Positions 8,947-17,783 of a stretch of DNA of 64,000 nucleotides are shown piece after piece. Both the position numbers and the translations under genes were made by a program. Origin of the DNA: Flavobacterium erciyesense (GTDB lineage Bacteria; Bacteroidota; Bacteroidia; Flavobacteriales; Flavobacteriaceae); NCBI RefSeq assembly GCF_018069925.1, contig NZ_JAGPXB010000004.1:186001-250000 (forward strand), in the 5' to 3' direction. The number at the start of each line of letters is the position of its first letter. Position 1 is the stretch's first letter. The notes under the pieces were generated by a model that made no database searches, had not been told where the DNA came from, and saw only the letters and a list, made by a program, of their open reading frames with translations.

Positions 8947-9900
8947 ATGTATTATTTTTTTAAACTAGCAGCTTCTGTGGCATTGCCATTGTACACCAAT
9001 AAAACGATAGCGCGTTTTCACGAGCCTTTTGTAGCCAACCAAGCTACCATTTTAGCGAGTAATCATCCAAATTCTTTTTTTGACGCTATCGTAATCGCTG
9101 TGCACTACCCGCAACCCATTTATTTTTTAGCAAGAGGCGATGCGTTCAAAAAACCATTAGTAGCACAATTTTTAAAAGCCTTGCATTTAATTCCAATTTA
9201 CCGATTAAGTGAAGGAAAAGAGAATTTGAGTAAAAACGATGATACGTTTCAAACTTGTATCAATTTACTCCAACAGAATCAAACGATTTTAATTTTCTCC
9301 GAAGGAATTTGTAAAAACGAATGGCAACTACGCCTGTTAAAAAAAGGAACTGCTCGACTGGCGCTTATGGCAGCTGAAGCAGGATTAAAAAACCTACGAA
9401 TTCAACCCACTGCGATCAATTATTCTTCCTTTCGCAAGAACCCGAAAGAAGTTGAGATACATTTTAATCCAACCTTTTCGATTGATAGAAATGTACAAGA
9501 GAACGAAGCTGTTTTTTTCAATGAATTCAACAAACAATTAAAAACAGGTATGACCACTAATTTGTTGGTAAAAAGTGACACCAAGGATATTGAAATATTT
9601 CCAAAGCAAGTAATCTTACAAGCAAAATTTATAAAGTACATTGTTGCGACACCAGCCTTCGTAGGTTTTTTGGCTAATTATGGAATTTATTACTCGGTTA
9701 AAAAAATAGCCTTGCAAAAAACTAAGAATACTGTTTTTTACGACTCCGTGTTGTTTGGTATACTGTTGCTATTTTATCCTATTTTGGTAGCTTTTCTGGC
9801 TATTATTACAGGAGTAATTTTTAATTGGACTATAGCGTTGGTGCTTTTTCTATGCATGCCTTTAAGCGCCTGGTTTTACAAAACTTATAAAAGTTTGTAA
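8947..9900 (+). CDS. PlsC-like lysophospholipid acyltransferase, membrane-anchored
   Basis: An acyltransferase of the 1-acylglycerol-3-phosphate family (317 residues). The catalytic block is SNHPNSFFDA at about 38-47, which keeps His and Asp but with five rather than four residues between them, a form I associate with Bacteroidota homologues. FSEGIC near 119 replaces the usual FPEGTR. Two or three hydrophobic segments lie after residue 240. Its place in the arsenosugar operon, 6 bases after transferase 1, suggests that the arsenosugar may be attached to a lipid, but an ordinary phospholipid role cannot be excluded. Its stop codon abuts that of the VOC gene on the other strand. Confidence 0.85.
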   Translation: MYYFFKLAASVALPLYTNKTIARFHEPFVANQATILASNHPNSFFDAIVIAVHYPQPIYFLARGDAFKKPLVAQFLKALHLIPIYRLSEGKENLSKNDDTFQTCINLLQQNQTILIFSEGICKNEWQLRLLKKGTARLALMAAEAGLKNLRIQPTAINYSSFRKNPKEVEIHFNPTFSIDRNVQENEAVFFNEFNKQLKTGMTTNLLVKSDTKDIEIFPKQVILQAKFIKYIVATPAFVGFLANYGIYYSVKKIALQKTKNTVFYDSVLFGILLLFYPILVAFLAIITGVIFNWTIALVLFLCMPLSAWFYKTYKSL

Positions 9901-10929
9901 TTACTTTACCTTACTTAAAGCTAGCATTTTAATCATCCATCTCGGTAAAGGTTTTTCTTGATTTCTTTTGCGAAGGTCTAAATACCAACCAATTTTTTTT
10001 AGGATAGGAACTTTATGTGTTTCTACCAATTCAATTAAGGTGCCATCTGGATCCTCGATATAACAAAATCTACCCGAGGCATTATCCATCGCAAAGGTAT
10101 TGTTGCTATCTACTGTAAACTCTAATCCGTGTGTAGCTGCATGATTTTTAAGAGCATCCATAGCAATAACATCAAAACAAAGATGAATAAAACCACAATC
10201 GCCCCAAAACCTATTTTCGTAAATTTTAGGTTGTTTTTGATCTAAATTTTGCAGCAATTCAACAGTTACATTTCCTAGCAAGGTATTGAATGCTCCCTTA
10301 CCTGTTGCCGCTTTAAAAAGTCCTACTTTTCTAAAATTATGACCATTTTCAGTGTAGAAATCATCGTATGTGATAGTATCAAGTCCTAAAATAGTTTGGT
10401 AAAATGCAATTGATTTTTCCATATCGCTTACACCAATAACCGCTCCTACAACGCCACCCAAATCAAAATCATTATTTTGAAACCAATCGGTAGAGGGAAT
10501 TATTTTAAAATGATTTGAGTCTGTATCGGTTACATAAAAATAAGGTTGACTATCAGGTCCTGATGCAATTGCACTCACAACCAAACCTTGTATTGCAGAA
10601 AGACGTTGGTGCGATTGTTTTAAATTTCGAGATTTTAAAATAGCCGCATTAATCCCTAATTGACCTAAGACAACTTGAGCACCTTGAGTTGGAGATCTGT
10701 CTTTAAATTGCCAAATTTCTAAACCGCCACCGCCTTGCAAATTCATGGTCAAAATAGCACGTCGGCTGTATACAACTCCACCAGTATATTGCGTCATTAA
10801 ACTAGCTTTAGCCTCATCATCAAAAATCAAAACATCCATTCCGAAAAGATGTTTGTAGGTATGCATGGCTTTTGTCGCTTGACTAACTCCAATTCCTACT
10901 TGTTGAATTCCTGATAAATACTGATGCAT
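9901..10929 (-). CDS. Two-domain VOC protein, hydroxyphenylpyruvate-dioxygenase-like
   Basis: A 342-residue protein with two vicinal-oxygen-chelate modules, roughly 1-135 (SGIQQVGIGV ... FKIIPS) and 150-320 (GVVGAVIGVSDMEKSIAFY ... GTLIELVETHK). HLCFDV and the IEDPDGTLIELVE ending are typical metal-site elements of the second module, and the arrangement resembles HPPD-type dioxygenases or glyoxalase-like enzymes. It is the last gene of a minus-strand operon with the SDR and transferase 2. No substrate is predictable; an oxidative or isomerising step on an arsenosugar intermediate is only a guess. It ends exactly where the acyltransferase ends. Confidence 0.78.
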   Translation of the reverse strand: MHQYLSGIQQVGIGVSQATKAMHTYKHLFGMDVLIFDDEAKASLMTQYTGGVVYSRRAILTMNLQGGGGLEIWQFKDRSPTQGAQVVLGQLGINAAILKSRNLKQSHQRLSAIQGLVVSAIASGPDSQPYFYVTDTDSNHFKIIPSTDWFQNNDFDLGGVVGAVIGVSDMEKSIAFYQTILGLDTITYDDFYTENGHNFRKVGLFKAATGKGAFNTLLGNVTVELLQNLDQKQPKIYENRFWGDCGFIHLCFDVIAMDALKNHAATHGLEFTVDSNNTFAMDNASGRFCYIEDPDGTLIELVETHKVPILKKIGWYLDLRKRNQEKPLPRWMIKMLALSKVK

Positions 10930-10943
10930 AGACTGTTTATATA

Positions 10944-11729
10944 TTAATTTTGTAAACCTTTTTTATGAGCAATTTTATAATACAAAGCGGGACAAAACCA
11001 CCATAGCCACAGCAAAATACGTTCAGCTTTGACAATTACGATTGCTTTTTTACCTTTTTGAATACCTTTAATAATTTTTTGAGCGCAAATTTTTACGTCC
11101 ATTCCCACTTCGTTATTCGCATCGGTTGTGCCGTACTGTTGTCCGTTGCCTTGAAGGGCATTTTTCGAGATTGGAGTATCAATCCTTCCTGGATATACGA
11201 TAGAATGCAGTACTTTGGTTTCAAGTAACTCACATTGTACCGTTTCGACATAACCTTTGATAGCGTGTTTAGAGGCTGCATAACCAGAACGCAAAGGAAA
11301 TCCCATTAATCCAGCTACACTGCTAATTATAACGCTATGGCCCGAGTTTTTCGCAACAAAATGAGGCAGCAAAGCCTGATTGATTGCAACTGGAGCAAAA
11401 TAATTTATGGTCATTAATTTTTCATAAACTGCCATATCAGTTTCGGTAGCTTGAGCACGCTGACTAATACCAGCACTTTGAATCACAAAATCAATACGCC
11501 CGTAACAAGACAAAGCCTCGTCAACCAATCCCGGAATTCCTATTATGTCTAATAAATTATAAACTAGTATTTTTGATTTTTGCAGCTGTGGCTGCAATTC
11601 ACTTAACAAACTTTGATTGGAAGACGTTAAAATCAAAATTGCTCCTAACGCATCCAACTGCAAAGCAAGTTCCTTTCCTATCCCTGAAGATGCGCCGGTA
11701 ATCCAGACTACTTTGTCTTTAAAATGCAT
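10944..11729 (-). CDS. Short-chain dehydrogenase/reductase
   Basis: A classical SDR of 261 residues. The coenzyme motif is TGASSGIG at 10-17, the active site shows IISSVAG followed by YAASKHAIKG (Tyr-X3-Lys), and the YPGRIDT loop completes the family pattern. A hydrophobic C-terminal stretch (ILLWLWWFCPALYY) may attach it to the membrane, as in DHRS7-like SDRs. Its start overlaps the end of the transferase 2 gene by 11 bases and the VOC gene begins 14 bases after its stop, so all three should be one transcript. The substrate is unknown. Confidence 0.87.
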   Translation of the reverse strand: MHFKDKVVWITGASSGIGKELALQLDALGAILILTSSNQSLLSELQPQLQKSKILVYNLLDIIGIPGLVDEALSCYGRIDFVIQSAGISQRAQATETDMAVYEKLMTINYFAPVAINQALLPHFVAKNSGHSVIISSVAGLMGFPLRSGYAASKHAIKGYVETVQCELLETKVLHSIVYPGRIDTPISKNALQGNGQQYGTTDANNEVGMDVKICAQKIIKGIQKGKKAIVIVKAERILLWLWWFCPALYYKIAHKKGLQN

Positions 11730-12423
11730 TTTTACGATAGTTTAAAAGATGTTTGTACGTGGTCACCATATCAATTTGAGAGGCTCCTTTTTTATACATG
11801 CGTACAATTTTCAAATTAGCCAACTGCACGGTTAACCATGTATTATCAGTATATTTTCGAGCAGAAACCATGGTCGCTTTAGGAATTAATTTGAATTTTC
11901 CTTGTTCCCAAATTCGAGCAATGAAGTCGTAATCCTCCATGATAAACATCTCTTCTTTGTAAGAACCGACACGTTCCCAAAGTGCTTTGGTTAAAAAAAT
12001 TCCCTGATCACCACCTCTAAAAAATAAATAATTGAAGCGTGTAAAAAAGGCATTAACTTTTAACAGAAAACTATCGGAATCAAATTTCGTGCGGAAACTT
12101 CCACAATTATACCCTTGAGCAAAGGCTTTTTGTAGTGATATATAGCAATCTGCAGGAGGTAAACTATCGGCATGCAAGAAAAAATACACTTCTCCTGATG
12201 CATTTTGCACGCCAAAATTCATTTGCCCAGCGCGTCCTTTTACAGGCGAAAGGACTGCTACTACACCTAATTTTTCAGCAATTTGTAAGGTGTCATCCGT
12301 GCTACCGCCATCAGAAATAATGATTTCACAATTCGAAGGCGGTATAATTTTTTGCAAATGCAAGATTGTATTTTCTATTATGAGCGCTTCATTGTAAGTT
12401 GGAATAATTATGCTGATGACCAT
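11719..12423 (-). CDS. Arsenosugar biosynthesis glycosyltransferase, TIGR04283 (transferase 2) family
   Basis: A GT2-type glycosyltransferase of the group known as rSAM/selenodomain-associated transferase 2 (TIGR04283). It begins SIIIPTYNEA, has ISDGGSTDDT near 36-45, the metal-binding FLHADSLPP at about 82-90 and an acceptor-loop FRGGDQGIFL. The length (234) fits. It heads the minus-strand operon transferase 2-SDR-VOC that faces the arsS-arsM operon, so both marker transferases of the arsenosugar pathway are present in this window. Confidence 0.9.
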   Translation of the reverse strand: MVISIIIPTYNEALIIENTILHLQKIIPPSNCEIIISDGGSTDDTLQIAEKLGVVAVLSPVKGRAGQMNFGVQNASGEVYFFLHADSLPPADCYISLQKAFAQGYNCGSFRTKFDSDSFLLKVNAFFTRFNYLFFRGGDQGIFLTKALWERVGSYKEEMFIMEDYDFIARIWEQGKFKLIPKATMVSARKYTDNTWLTVQLANLKIVRMYKKGASQIDMVTTYKHLLNYRKNAF

Positions 12424-12458
12424 ACATTTGGGGTAGAAAAAAATTCTTGAACTCGTTA

Positions 12459-14654
12459 TTAATTGGCAACCTCGCTAATAAATTTGATTCGCATAAGTCG
12501 CAACTCATCTAAATCGTAATCACCATCAAATTCTTTCAAAGCTTTTTCGATACTATCTGTTTCTGATTCCATGAAATACTCATGAATTTCTTCTTGCTGA
12601 TCATCATCGAGCATTTCGTCAATCCAATATTTAATATTAAGTTTGGTTCCGGAGTACACAATTTGTTCCATTTCTTTAATCAAAGCATCCATATTCAAAC
12701 CTTTTGCCGAAGCAATATCGTCAAGAGATAGTTTTCTGTCTATATTTTGAATAATATATAATTTGTTGGCAGAATTTACTCCAGTAGATTTCACCACTAA
12801 ATCATCCGGTCGGACAATATCGTTGTCTTGTACGTACCTACTAATTAAGGCTACAAATTCATTACCATATTTTTTAGCTTTACCTTCTCCAACACCATGA
12901 ATATTGATTAATTCAGCTGCTGAAATTGGATATTTGAGAGCCATATCTTCCAGCGAAGGATCTTGAAAAACAACAAATGGAGGAACGCCAATTTTCTTAG
13001 CCACTTTTTTACGCAAATCACGAAGCATTCCCATCAAAACCTCATCAGCAACACCTGTTGATTTGGCTGCAGTAACAATAGCCTCATCTACTGATTCATT
13101 GTATTCATGATCTTCTGACATGAGGAACGATTCCGGATTAGCTATAAAATCAGCTCCTTTTGGAGTCAGTTTTACAATTCCATATGTTTCAATGTCTTTT
13201 GACAAATAGCCTGCAACTAACACTTGACGCAATAAAGCCATCCAGTATTTTTCATCATGAGTTGCTCCACATCCAAAAAAGGATTGCGAATCAGTACGAT
13301 GCGCTTTGATTACCGCATTGACACGTCCAATAAGTGTAAAAACAATTTCTTTTGATTTGTATAAGTGTTTGGTGTCACGCACTACTTCTAGCAATTGCAC
13401 CACTTCTTTTTGTGCTTCTACTTTAACTTTCGGGTTGCGAACGTTATCATCCATATCGGCACCTTCTCCAGTAGCTGAATCAAATTCCTCACCAAAATAA
13501 TGCAGGATGAATTTTCGTCGAGACATTGATGTTTCAGCATAAGCCACTACTTCTTGTAGCAATGCAAATCCTATTTCTTGTTCGGCAACCGGTTTGCCGG
13601 ACATGAACTTTTCTAACTTCTCAACGTCCTTATAGGAGTAATACGCTAAACAATGTCCTTCGCCACCATCGCGACCTGCTCTACCCGTTTCTTGGTAATA
13701 ACTTTCGAGTGATTTAGGAATGTCATGGTGAATTACAAATCGCACATCTGGCTTGTCAATACCCATTCCAAAGGCAATGGTAGCAACAACTACCTCAACA
13801 TCTTCCATCAGAAACATATCTTGATGTTTAGCTCTAGTTTTGGCATCTAAACCAGCGTGGTACGGCACTGCAGAAATTCCGTTTACTTGTAAAACTTCGG
13901 CAATAGCTTCCACTTTTTTGCGACTCAAACAGTAGATGATTCCTGATTTACCTTTATTTTGTTTGATAAATCGAATGATATCCGATTCAATATTTTTTGT
14001 TTTCGTGCGTACTTCGTAGTACAAATTAGGTCTGTTAAACGATGCCTTGAATGTGGTAGCATCAGACATATCTAAGTTTTTCAAGATATCTTCCTGCACC
14101 TTTGGCGTTGCCGTTGCCGTAAGTCCTATAATTGGCACATCGCCCAACTGTTTGATGATGTGCTTTAAATTACGGTATTCCGGTCTAAAATCATGACCCC
14201 ATTCTGAAATACAATGCGCCTCATCTATGGCTACAAATGAAATAGGCACGCTTCTTAAAAAAGTAACATACTCTTCTTTGGTTAACGATTCTGGCGCTAC
14301 ATACAACAGTTTAGTCAAACCCGAACTAATATCTGCTTTCACCTGTGTAATTTCAGTTTTGGTCAACGAGGAGTTTAAAACATGAGCAATTCCATTTTCT
14401 GAAGATAAGCTACGAATAGCATCTACTTGATTTTTCATCAAGGCAATTAAAGGCGAAACTACAATTGCAGTCCCCTCTTGAATCAAAGCGGGTAATTGAT
14501 AACAAAGTGACTTTCCTCCACCTGTAGGCATAATCACAAAAGTATTTTTTTGACTCAAAATACTTTTAATGACTTGTTCCTGCAATCCCTTAAATTGGCT
14601 AAAGCCAAAATACTTCTTTAATTCTTTGTGTATGTCAATTTCGTTTGAATTCAT
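12459..14654 (-). CDS. recQ: ATP-dependent DNA helicase RecQ
   Basis: A superfamily 2 3'-5' DNA helicase used in recombinational repair. Seen are the Q-motif region FGFSQFKGLQEQVI, Walker A MPTGGGKSL at 42-50, the DEAH box at 144-147 (AIDEAHCISEWGHDFRPEY), and motif VI QETGRAGRDG. After the RecQ C-terminal zinc/winged-helix region an HRDC-like segment with LINIHGVGEGKAKKYG is found, followed by a further helix-turn-helix-like tail. At 731 residues it matches the long RecQ form of Bacteroidota. It is divergent from kdsD, 85 bases apart. Confidence 0.95.
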   Translation of the reverse strand: MNSNEIDIHKELKKYFGFSQFKGLQEQVIKSILSQKNTFVIMPTGGGKSLCYQLPALIQEGTAIVVSPLIALMKNQVDAIRSLSSENGIAHVLNSSLTKTEITQVKADISSGLTKLLYVAPESLTKEEYVTFLRSVPISFVAIDEAHCISEWGHDFRPEYRNLKHIIKQLGDVPIIGLTATATPKVQEDILKNLDMSDATTFKASFNRPNLYYEVRTKTKNIESDIIRFIKQNKGKSGIIYCLSRKKVEAIAEVLQVNGISAVPYHAGLDAKTRAKHQDMFLMEDVEVVVATIAFGMGIDKPDVRFVIHHDIPKSLESYYQETGRAGRDGGEGHCLAYYSYKDVEKLEKFMSGKPVAEQEIGFALLQEVVAYAETSMSRRKFILHYFGEEFDSATGEGADMDDNVRNPKVKVEAQKEVVQLLEVVRDTKHLYKSKEIVFTLIGRVNAVIKAHRTDSQSFFGCGATHDEKYWMALLRQVLVAGYLSKDIETYGIVKLTPKGADFIANPESFLMSEDHEYNESVDEAIVTAAKSTGVADEVLMGMLRDLRKKVAKKIGVPPFVVFQDPSLEDMALKYPISAAELINIHGVGEGKAKKYGNEFVALISRYVQDNDIVRPDDLVVKSTGVNSANKLYIIQNIDRKLSLDDIASAKGLNMDALIKEMEQIVYSGTKLNIKYWIDEMLDDDQQEEIHEYFMESETDSIEKALKEFDGDYDLDELRLMRIKFISEVAN

Positions 14655-14692
14655 TCTTTATTACGTGGTATTTTGTATAAATTTGCAATACC

Positions 14693-14723
14693 TAAAGGTA
14701 CAAATTTCTTTTACACATACAAA
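14693..14723 (-). promoter_or_regulatory. Probable recQ promoter
   Basis: On the minus strand TTTG (complement of 14720-14723) is separated by 19 bases from TACCTTTA (complement of 14693-14700), one mismatch from the Bacteroidota TAnnTTTG box. The recQ ATG lies about 39 bases downstream of the -7 box. Assigned by eye from the known consensus. Confidence 0.5.
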
Positions 14724-14739
14724 TTTTAATCATTCTGTT

Positions 14740-15705
14740 TTGATCACTAAAGAAAATATACTGGCCAGCGCCAAAAAAACCATTCTTTCCGAAAGCCAAT
14801 CAATTGCTAAACTAACTGACTATCTGGACGAAAACTTCAGCAGAGCCGTTACTGCCATTTTCCAATCTAAAGGACGATTGGTTGTTACCGGTATTGGCAA
14901 GAGCGCCATAATAGCCCAAAAAATGGTAGCCTCGTTCAACTCAACAGGTACACCATCGTTGTTTTTGCATGCCTCAGAGGCTATTCATGGTGATTTAGGA
15001 ATGGTTCAAAACGAAGATGTAATTATATGTATTTCCAAAAGCGGCAACAGTCCTGAAATTAAAGTTTTGGTTCCGTTATTGAAGCGATTTGGCAATACCT
15101 TAATTGCTATCACCGGAAACATGACTTCATTTTTAGCAAAAGGATCCGACTATGTTTTAAACACAACAGTTGATACCGAAGCATGTCCTAATAATTTGGC
15201 TCCAACCAACAGTACTACTGCACAACTGGTCATGGGCGATGCTATAGCGGTTTGCCTCATGGAAATGCGCGGTTTCAAAGCAGAAGATTTTGCCATATAC
15301 CATCCGGGTGGTGCTTTGGGTAAAAAGTTACTCATGCGTGTACAAGACTTGTTGGAGCATAGTTTAAAACCAATGGTTAGCCCAGACGCTCCAATTAAAA
15401 AAGTGATATTTGAAATTTCAGAAAAAAGACTTGGCGTAACAGCTGTAGTTGAAAACGAGCAAGTAATTGGAATTATTACTGATGGTGATATCCGTAGAAT
15501 GCTAAACGAAACGGATACCTTTGCTACGCTTACCGCAAAAGATATCATGACCAAAAACCCCAAAGTCACTAGCTCAGCAAATCGCCTTGAAGACGCACTT
15601 AATCTTATGGAAGATTTTTCAATTACGCAGCTAATTGTAGTCGACGAAGGAAATTACAAAGGTGTATTGCATTTGCATGACATATTAAAAGAAGGAATCG
15701 TATAA
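14740..15705 (+). CDS. kdsD: Arabinose-5-phosphate isomerase, KpsF/GutQ family
   Basis: The enzyme makes D-arabinose 5-phosphate from ribulose 5-phosphate, the first step toward Kdo of the LPS core. An SIS sugar-isomerase domain (about 1-190: GIGKSAIIAQKM, TGTPSLFLHASEAIHGDLG, ICISKSGNSPEI) is followed by two CBS domains. I place the start at the TTG at 14740 (321 residues). The frame stays open further upstream, but there it runs antisense through the recQ start, and no ATG lies at a sensible place. The last base of its stop codon is the first of tatC (TAATG), so the two are coupled. Confidence 0.88.
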   Translation: MITKENILASAKKTILSESQSIAKLTDYLDENFSRAVTAIFQSKGRLVVTGIGKSAIIAQKMVASFNSTGTPSLFLHASEAIHGDLGMVQNEDVIICISKSGNSPEIKVLVPLLKRFGNTLIAITGNMTSFLAKGSDYVLNTTVDTEACPNNLAPTNSTTAQLVMGDAIAVCLMEMRGFKAEDFAIYHPGGALGKKLLMRVQDLLEHSLKPMVSPDAPIKKVIFEISEKRLGVTAVVENEQVIGIITDGDIRRMLNETDTFATLTAKDIMTKNPKVTSSANRLEDALNLMEDFSITQLIVVDEGNYKGVLHLHDILKEGIV

Positions 15706-16520
15706 TGGCAAAAAAGAATTTAAACGAGATGTCGTTTTTGGATCATCTTGAAGAATTAAGATGGTTGTTAGTGCGCAGTACCATTGCTATTTTAGTATTG
15801 GCTACCATCACTTTTTTTATCAGTGATTATATTTTTGACGATGTTATTTTTGGCCCAACAAAACCTAGTTTTGTAACCTATCGCTTTTTCTGTGATTTAT
15901 CCTATCAATTGGGTTTTGCTGAAACTATTTGCGTTACTGAGATGCCATTTATCATCCAAAACACCAATATGGAAGGCCAAATCAATGTTTTGATTTGGAC
16001 GTGTATCACGGCAGGATTCATTCTTGGCTTCCCTTTTATTTTGTGGGAATTATGGAAATTTATTAGCCCTGCTTTGTATGATTCTGAAAAAAAACACGCC
16101 AAGCTTTTCATTTTTTCTTCTTCCCTATTATTCTTCTTGGGTGTATTGTTTGGTTATTTTGTAATCGTTCCTATGTCGGTAAATTTCTTTGCCACTTTTA
16201 CAATAAGTGATGTGGTGAAAAATCAGTTTAGTATTGACTCTTACATCAGTTTAATCAAAACCAGTGTCATCGCTTGTGGGTTATTCTTTGAATTACCAAT
16301 AATTATATATTTCCTGACCAAGCTTGGTTTAGTAACACCTGTATTTTTACGAAAATATTGGAAATACGCTGTAATTATAATTTTAATTGTAGCGGCAATT
16401 GTAACTCCGCCAGATGTGGTTAGTCAAATTATTGTTACCATTCCGATGCTAATCATCTATGAAGCAAGTATCTTAATATCAAAAATAGTAGTAAAAAATC
16501 AACAAAAAATCAATGGCTGA
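15705..16520 (+). CDS. tatC: Sec-independent protein translocase subunit TatC
   Basis: TatC is the substrate-receptor subunit of the twin-arginine translocase in the inner membrane. The N-terminal MSFLDHLEELRW is the family signature, six hydrophobic segments follow, and FILWELWKFISPALY with the loop before it is the conserved cytoplasmic region. The 271 residues include a longer first periplasmic loop than in Escherichia coli, as is usual for Bacteroidota. The gene is tightly packed: it shares one base with kdsD and its end overlaps the next gene by 8 bases. Confidence 0.95.
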   Translation: MAKKNLNEMSFLDHLEELRWLLVRSTIAILVLATITFFISDYIFDDVIFGPTKPSFVTYRFFCDLSYQLGFAETICVTEMPFIIQNTNMEGQINVLIWTCITAGFILGFPFILWELWKFISPALYDSEKKHAKLFIFSSSLLFFLGVLFGYFVIVPMSVNFFATFTISDVVKNQFSIDSYISLIKTSVIACGLFFELPIIIYFLTKLGLVTPVFLRKYWKYAVIIILIVAAIVTPPDVVSQIIVTIPMLIIYEASILISKIVVKNQQKING

Positions 16521-16866
16521 TATCATTCAAGAATTCAACGACTACCGTTCAAAAATGAACGAAAAATTATTGGCAGACAATAATAAAATTGTAAAACGTA
16601 TTTTCAATTTAGACACAAACGCTTATGCCGAGGGTGCTTTAGATGTAAAAACTAAGGAGCTCCTTGGATTAGTAGCATCGGCTGTTTTACGTTGTGATGA
16701 CTGTGTAAAATACCATTTAGAAACAAGCCACAAAGAAGGTGTAACTAAAGAGGAAATGATGGAAGCAATGGGAATTGCAACCCTAGTTGGCGGTACTATT
16801 GTGGTGCCACATTTGCGTCGTGCATACGAATTTTGGGAAGCGCTAGAAGAAAACGCAACCAAATAA
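16513..16866 (+). CDS. Carboxymuconolactone decarboxylase family (AhpD-like) protein
   Basis: A 117-residue AhpD/CMD-fold protein with a CDDC redox motif (RCDDCVKYHLETSHKEG) at the start of the active-site helix and a glycine-rich VGGTIVVPHLRRA end. It probably works in peroxide or thiol redox chemistry, but this subgroup has no defined substrate. It overlaps tatC by 8 bases and precedes lptB, so it is part of a kdsD-tatC-cmd-lptB group. It is a different subtype from the arsenosugar-linked paralogue at 5850. Confidence 0.87.
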   Translation: MADIIQEFNDYRSKMNEKLLADNNKIVKRIFNLDTNAYAEGALDVKTKELLGLVASAVLRCDDCVKYHLETSHKEGVTKEEMMEAMGIATLVGGTIVVPHLRRAYEFWEALEENATK

Positions 16867-16883
16867 ATTGTTAAAGGAGGCTT

Positions 16884-16939
16884 TAGTTTTTAGTTTTAGT
16901 TGTTCATTTGAACCCTGAAACTAAAAACTAGAGTTTTTT
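16884..16939 (+). terminator. Long hairpin, terminator-like, between the CMD gene and lptB
   Basis: TAGTTTTTAGTTT (16884-16896) is fully complementary to AAACTAAAAACTA (16918-16930), giving a 13-bp AT-rich stem with a 21-base loop that contains its own GTTC/GAAC pair. TTTTTT follows at 16934-16939. It could end the kdsD-tatC transcript or act as an attenuator for lptB. Confidence 0.6.
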
Positions 16940-16975
16940 AAAACCACTATATCATTAAAATAAAAACAAGAAGTA

Positions 16976-17716
16976 ATGCAATTAAGAGCTGAGAATTTGA
17001 TCAAAACCTACAAAGGTCGTAGTGTTGTAAAAGGCATTTCGGTAGAGGTAAACCAAGGCGAAATCGTAGGTTTATTGGGACCAAATGGTGCTGGTAAAAC
17101 TACCTCTTTTTACATGATTGTTGGTTTGGTTAAACCCAATTCTGGCAACATTTTTTTGGATGATTTGAATATTACTGATTATCCAATGTACAAAAGAGCG
17201 CAGCAAGGAATTGGTTACTTAGCGCAAGAGGCTTCTGTTTTTAGAAAATTAAGTATCGAAGATAACATTTTGAGTGTGCTGCAATTGACCAATTTAACAA
17301 AAGCAGAACAAGTAGCTAAAATGGAAAGTTTGATTGCCGAATTCAGTTTAGAGCACATTCGTACCAATCGTGGTGATTTGTTGTCGGGTGGAGAGCGTCG
17401 TCGTACCGAGATTGCGCGCTGCTTAGCTACCGACCCGAAGTTTATTTTATTAGACGAACCTTTTGCGGGAGTAGACCCTGTTGCCGTGGAAGATATTCAA
17501 CGTATTGTGGCGCAACTTAAAAATAAAAACATCGGTATTTTGATCACCGACCACAACGTACAAGAGACCTTAGCCATTACGGATAAAACGTACCTTATGT
17601 TTGAAGGTGGTATTTTAAAAGCAGGAATACCTGAAGAATTAGTAGAAGATGAAATGGTTCGAAGAGTATACTTAGGTCAAAACTTTGAATTGCGTAAAAA
17701 GAAAATTGAGTTCTAA
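16976..17716 (+). CDS. lptB: LPS export ABC transporter ATP-binding protein LptB
   Basis: The ATPase of the LptB2FG complex, which extracts LPS from the inner membrane. Walker A is GPNGAGKTT at 35-43, the LptB-typical AQEASVFRKLS precedes the signature LLSGGERRR, and Walker B is FILLDEPFAGVDP. The 246-residue length and the C-terminal LGQNFEL match the family. Its position downstream of kdsD echoes the kdsD-to-lptB grouping of proteobacteria and links it to LPS biogenesis. A terminator overlaps its stop codon. Confidence 0.95.
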   Translation: MQLRAENLIKTYKGRSVVKGISVEVNQGEIVGLLGPNGAGKTTSFYMIVGLVKPNSGNIFLDDLNITDYPMYKRAQQGIGYLAQEASVFRKLSIEDNILSVLQLTNLTKAEQVAKMESLIAEFSLEHIRTNRGDLLSGGERRRTEIARCLATDPKFILLDEPFAGVDPVAVEDIQRIVAQLKNKNIGILITDHNVQETLAITDKTYLMFEGGILKAGIPEELVEDEMVRRVYLGQNFELRKKKIEF

Positions 17717-17735
17717 TTGAGAACTCTTTTTTTTT
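17708..17735 (+). terminator. Terminator overlapping the lptB stop
   Basis: GAGTTCT (17708-17714) pairs with AGAACTC (17720-17726) over a 5-base loop, followed by nine T residues (17727-17735). The stem begins inside the last codons of lptB. Confidence 0.8.
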
Positions 17736-17783
17736 GCAAAAGCATTTCCATTCTCAAAACTATTGGAAAGGATGACCAACCAA

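Noticed and set aside
14569..14739. N-terminal extension of kdsD
   Set aside because: This stretch is antisense to the recQ start and then intergenic; the family start corresponds to the TTG at 14740.
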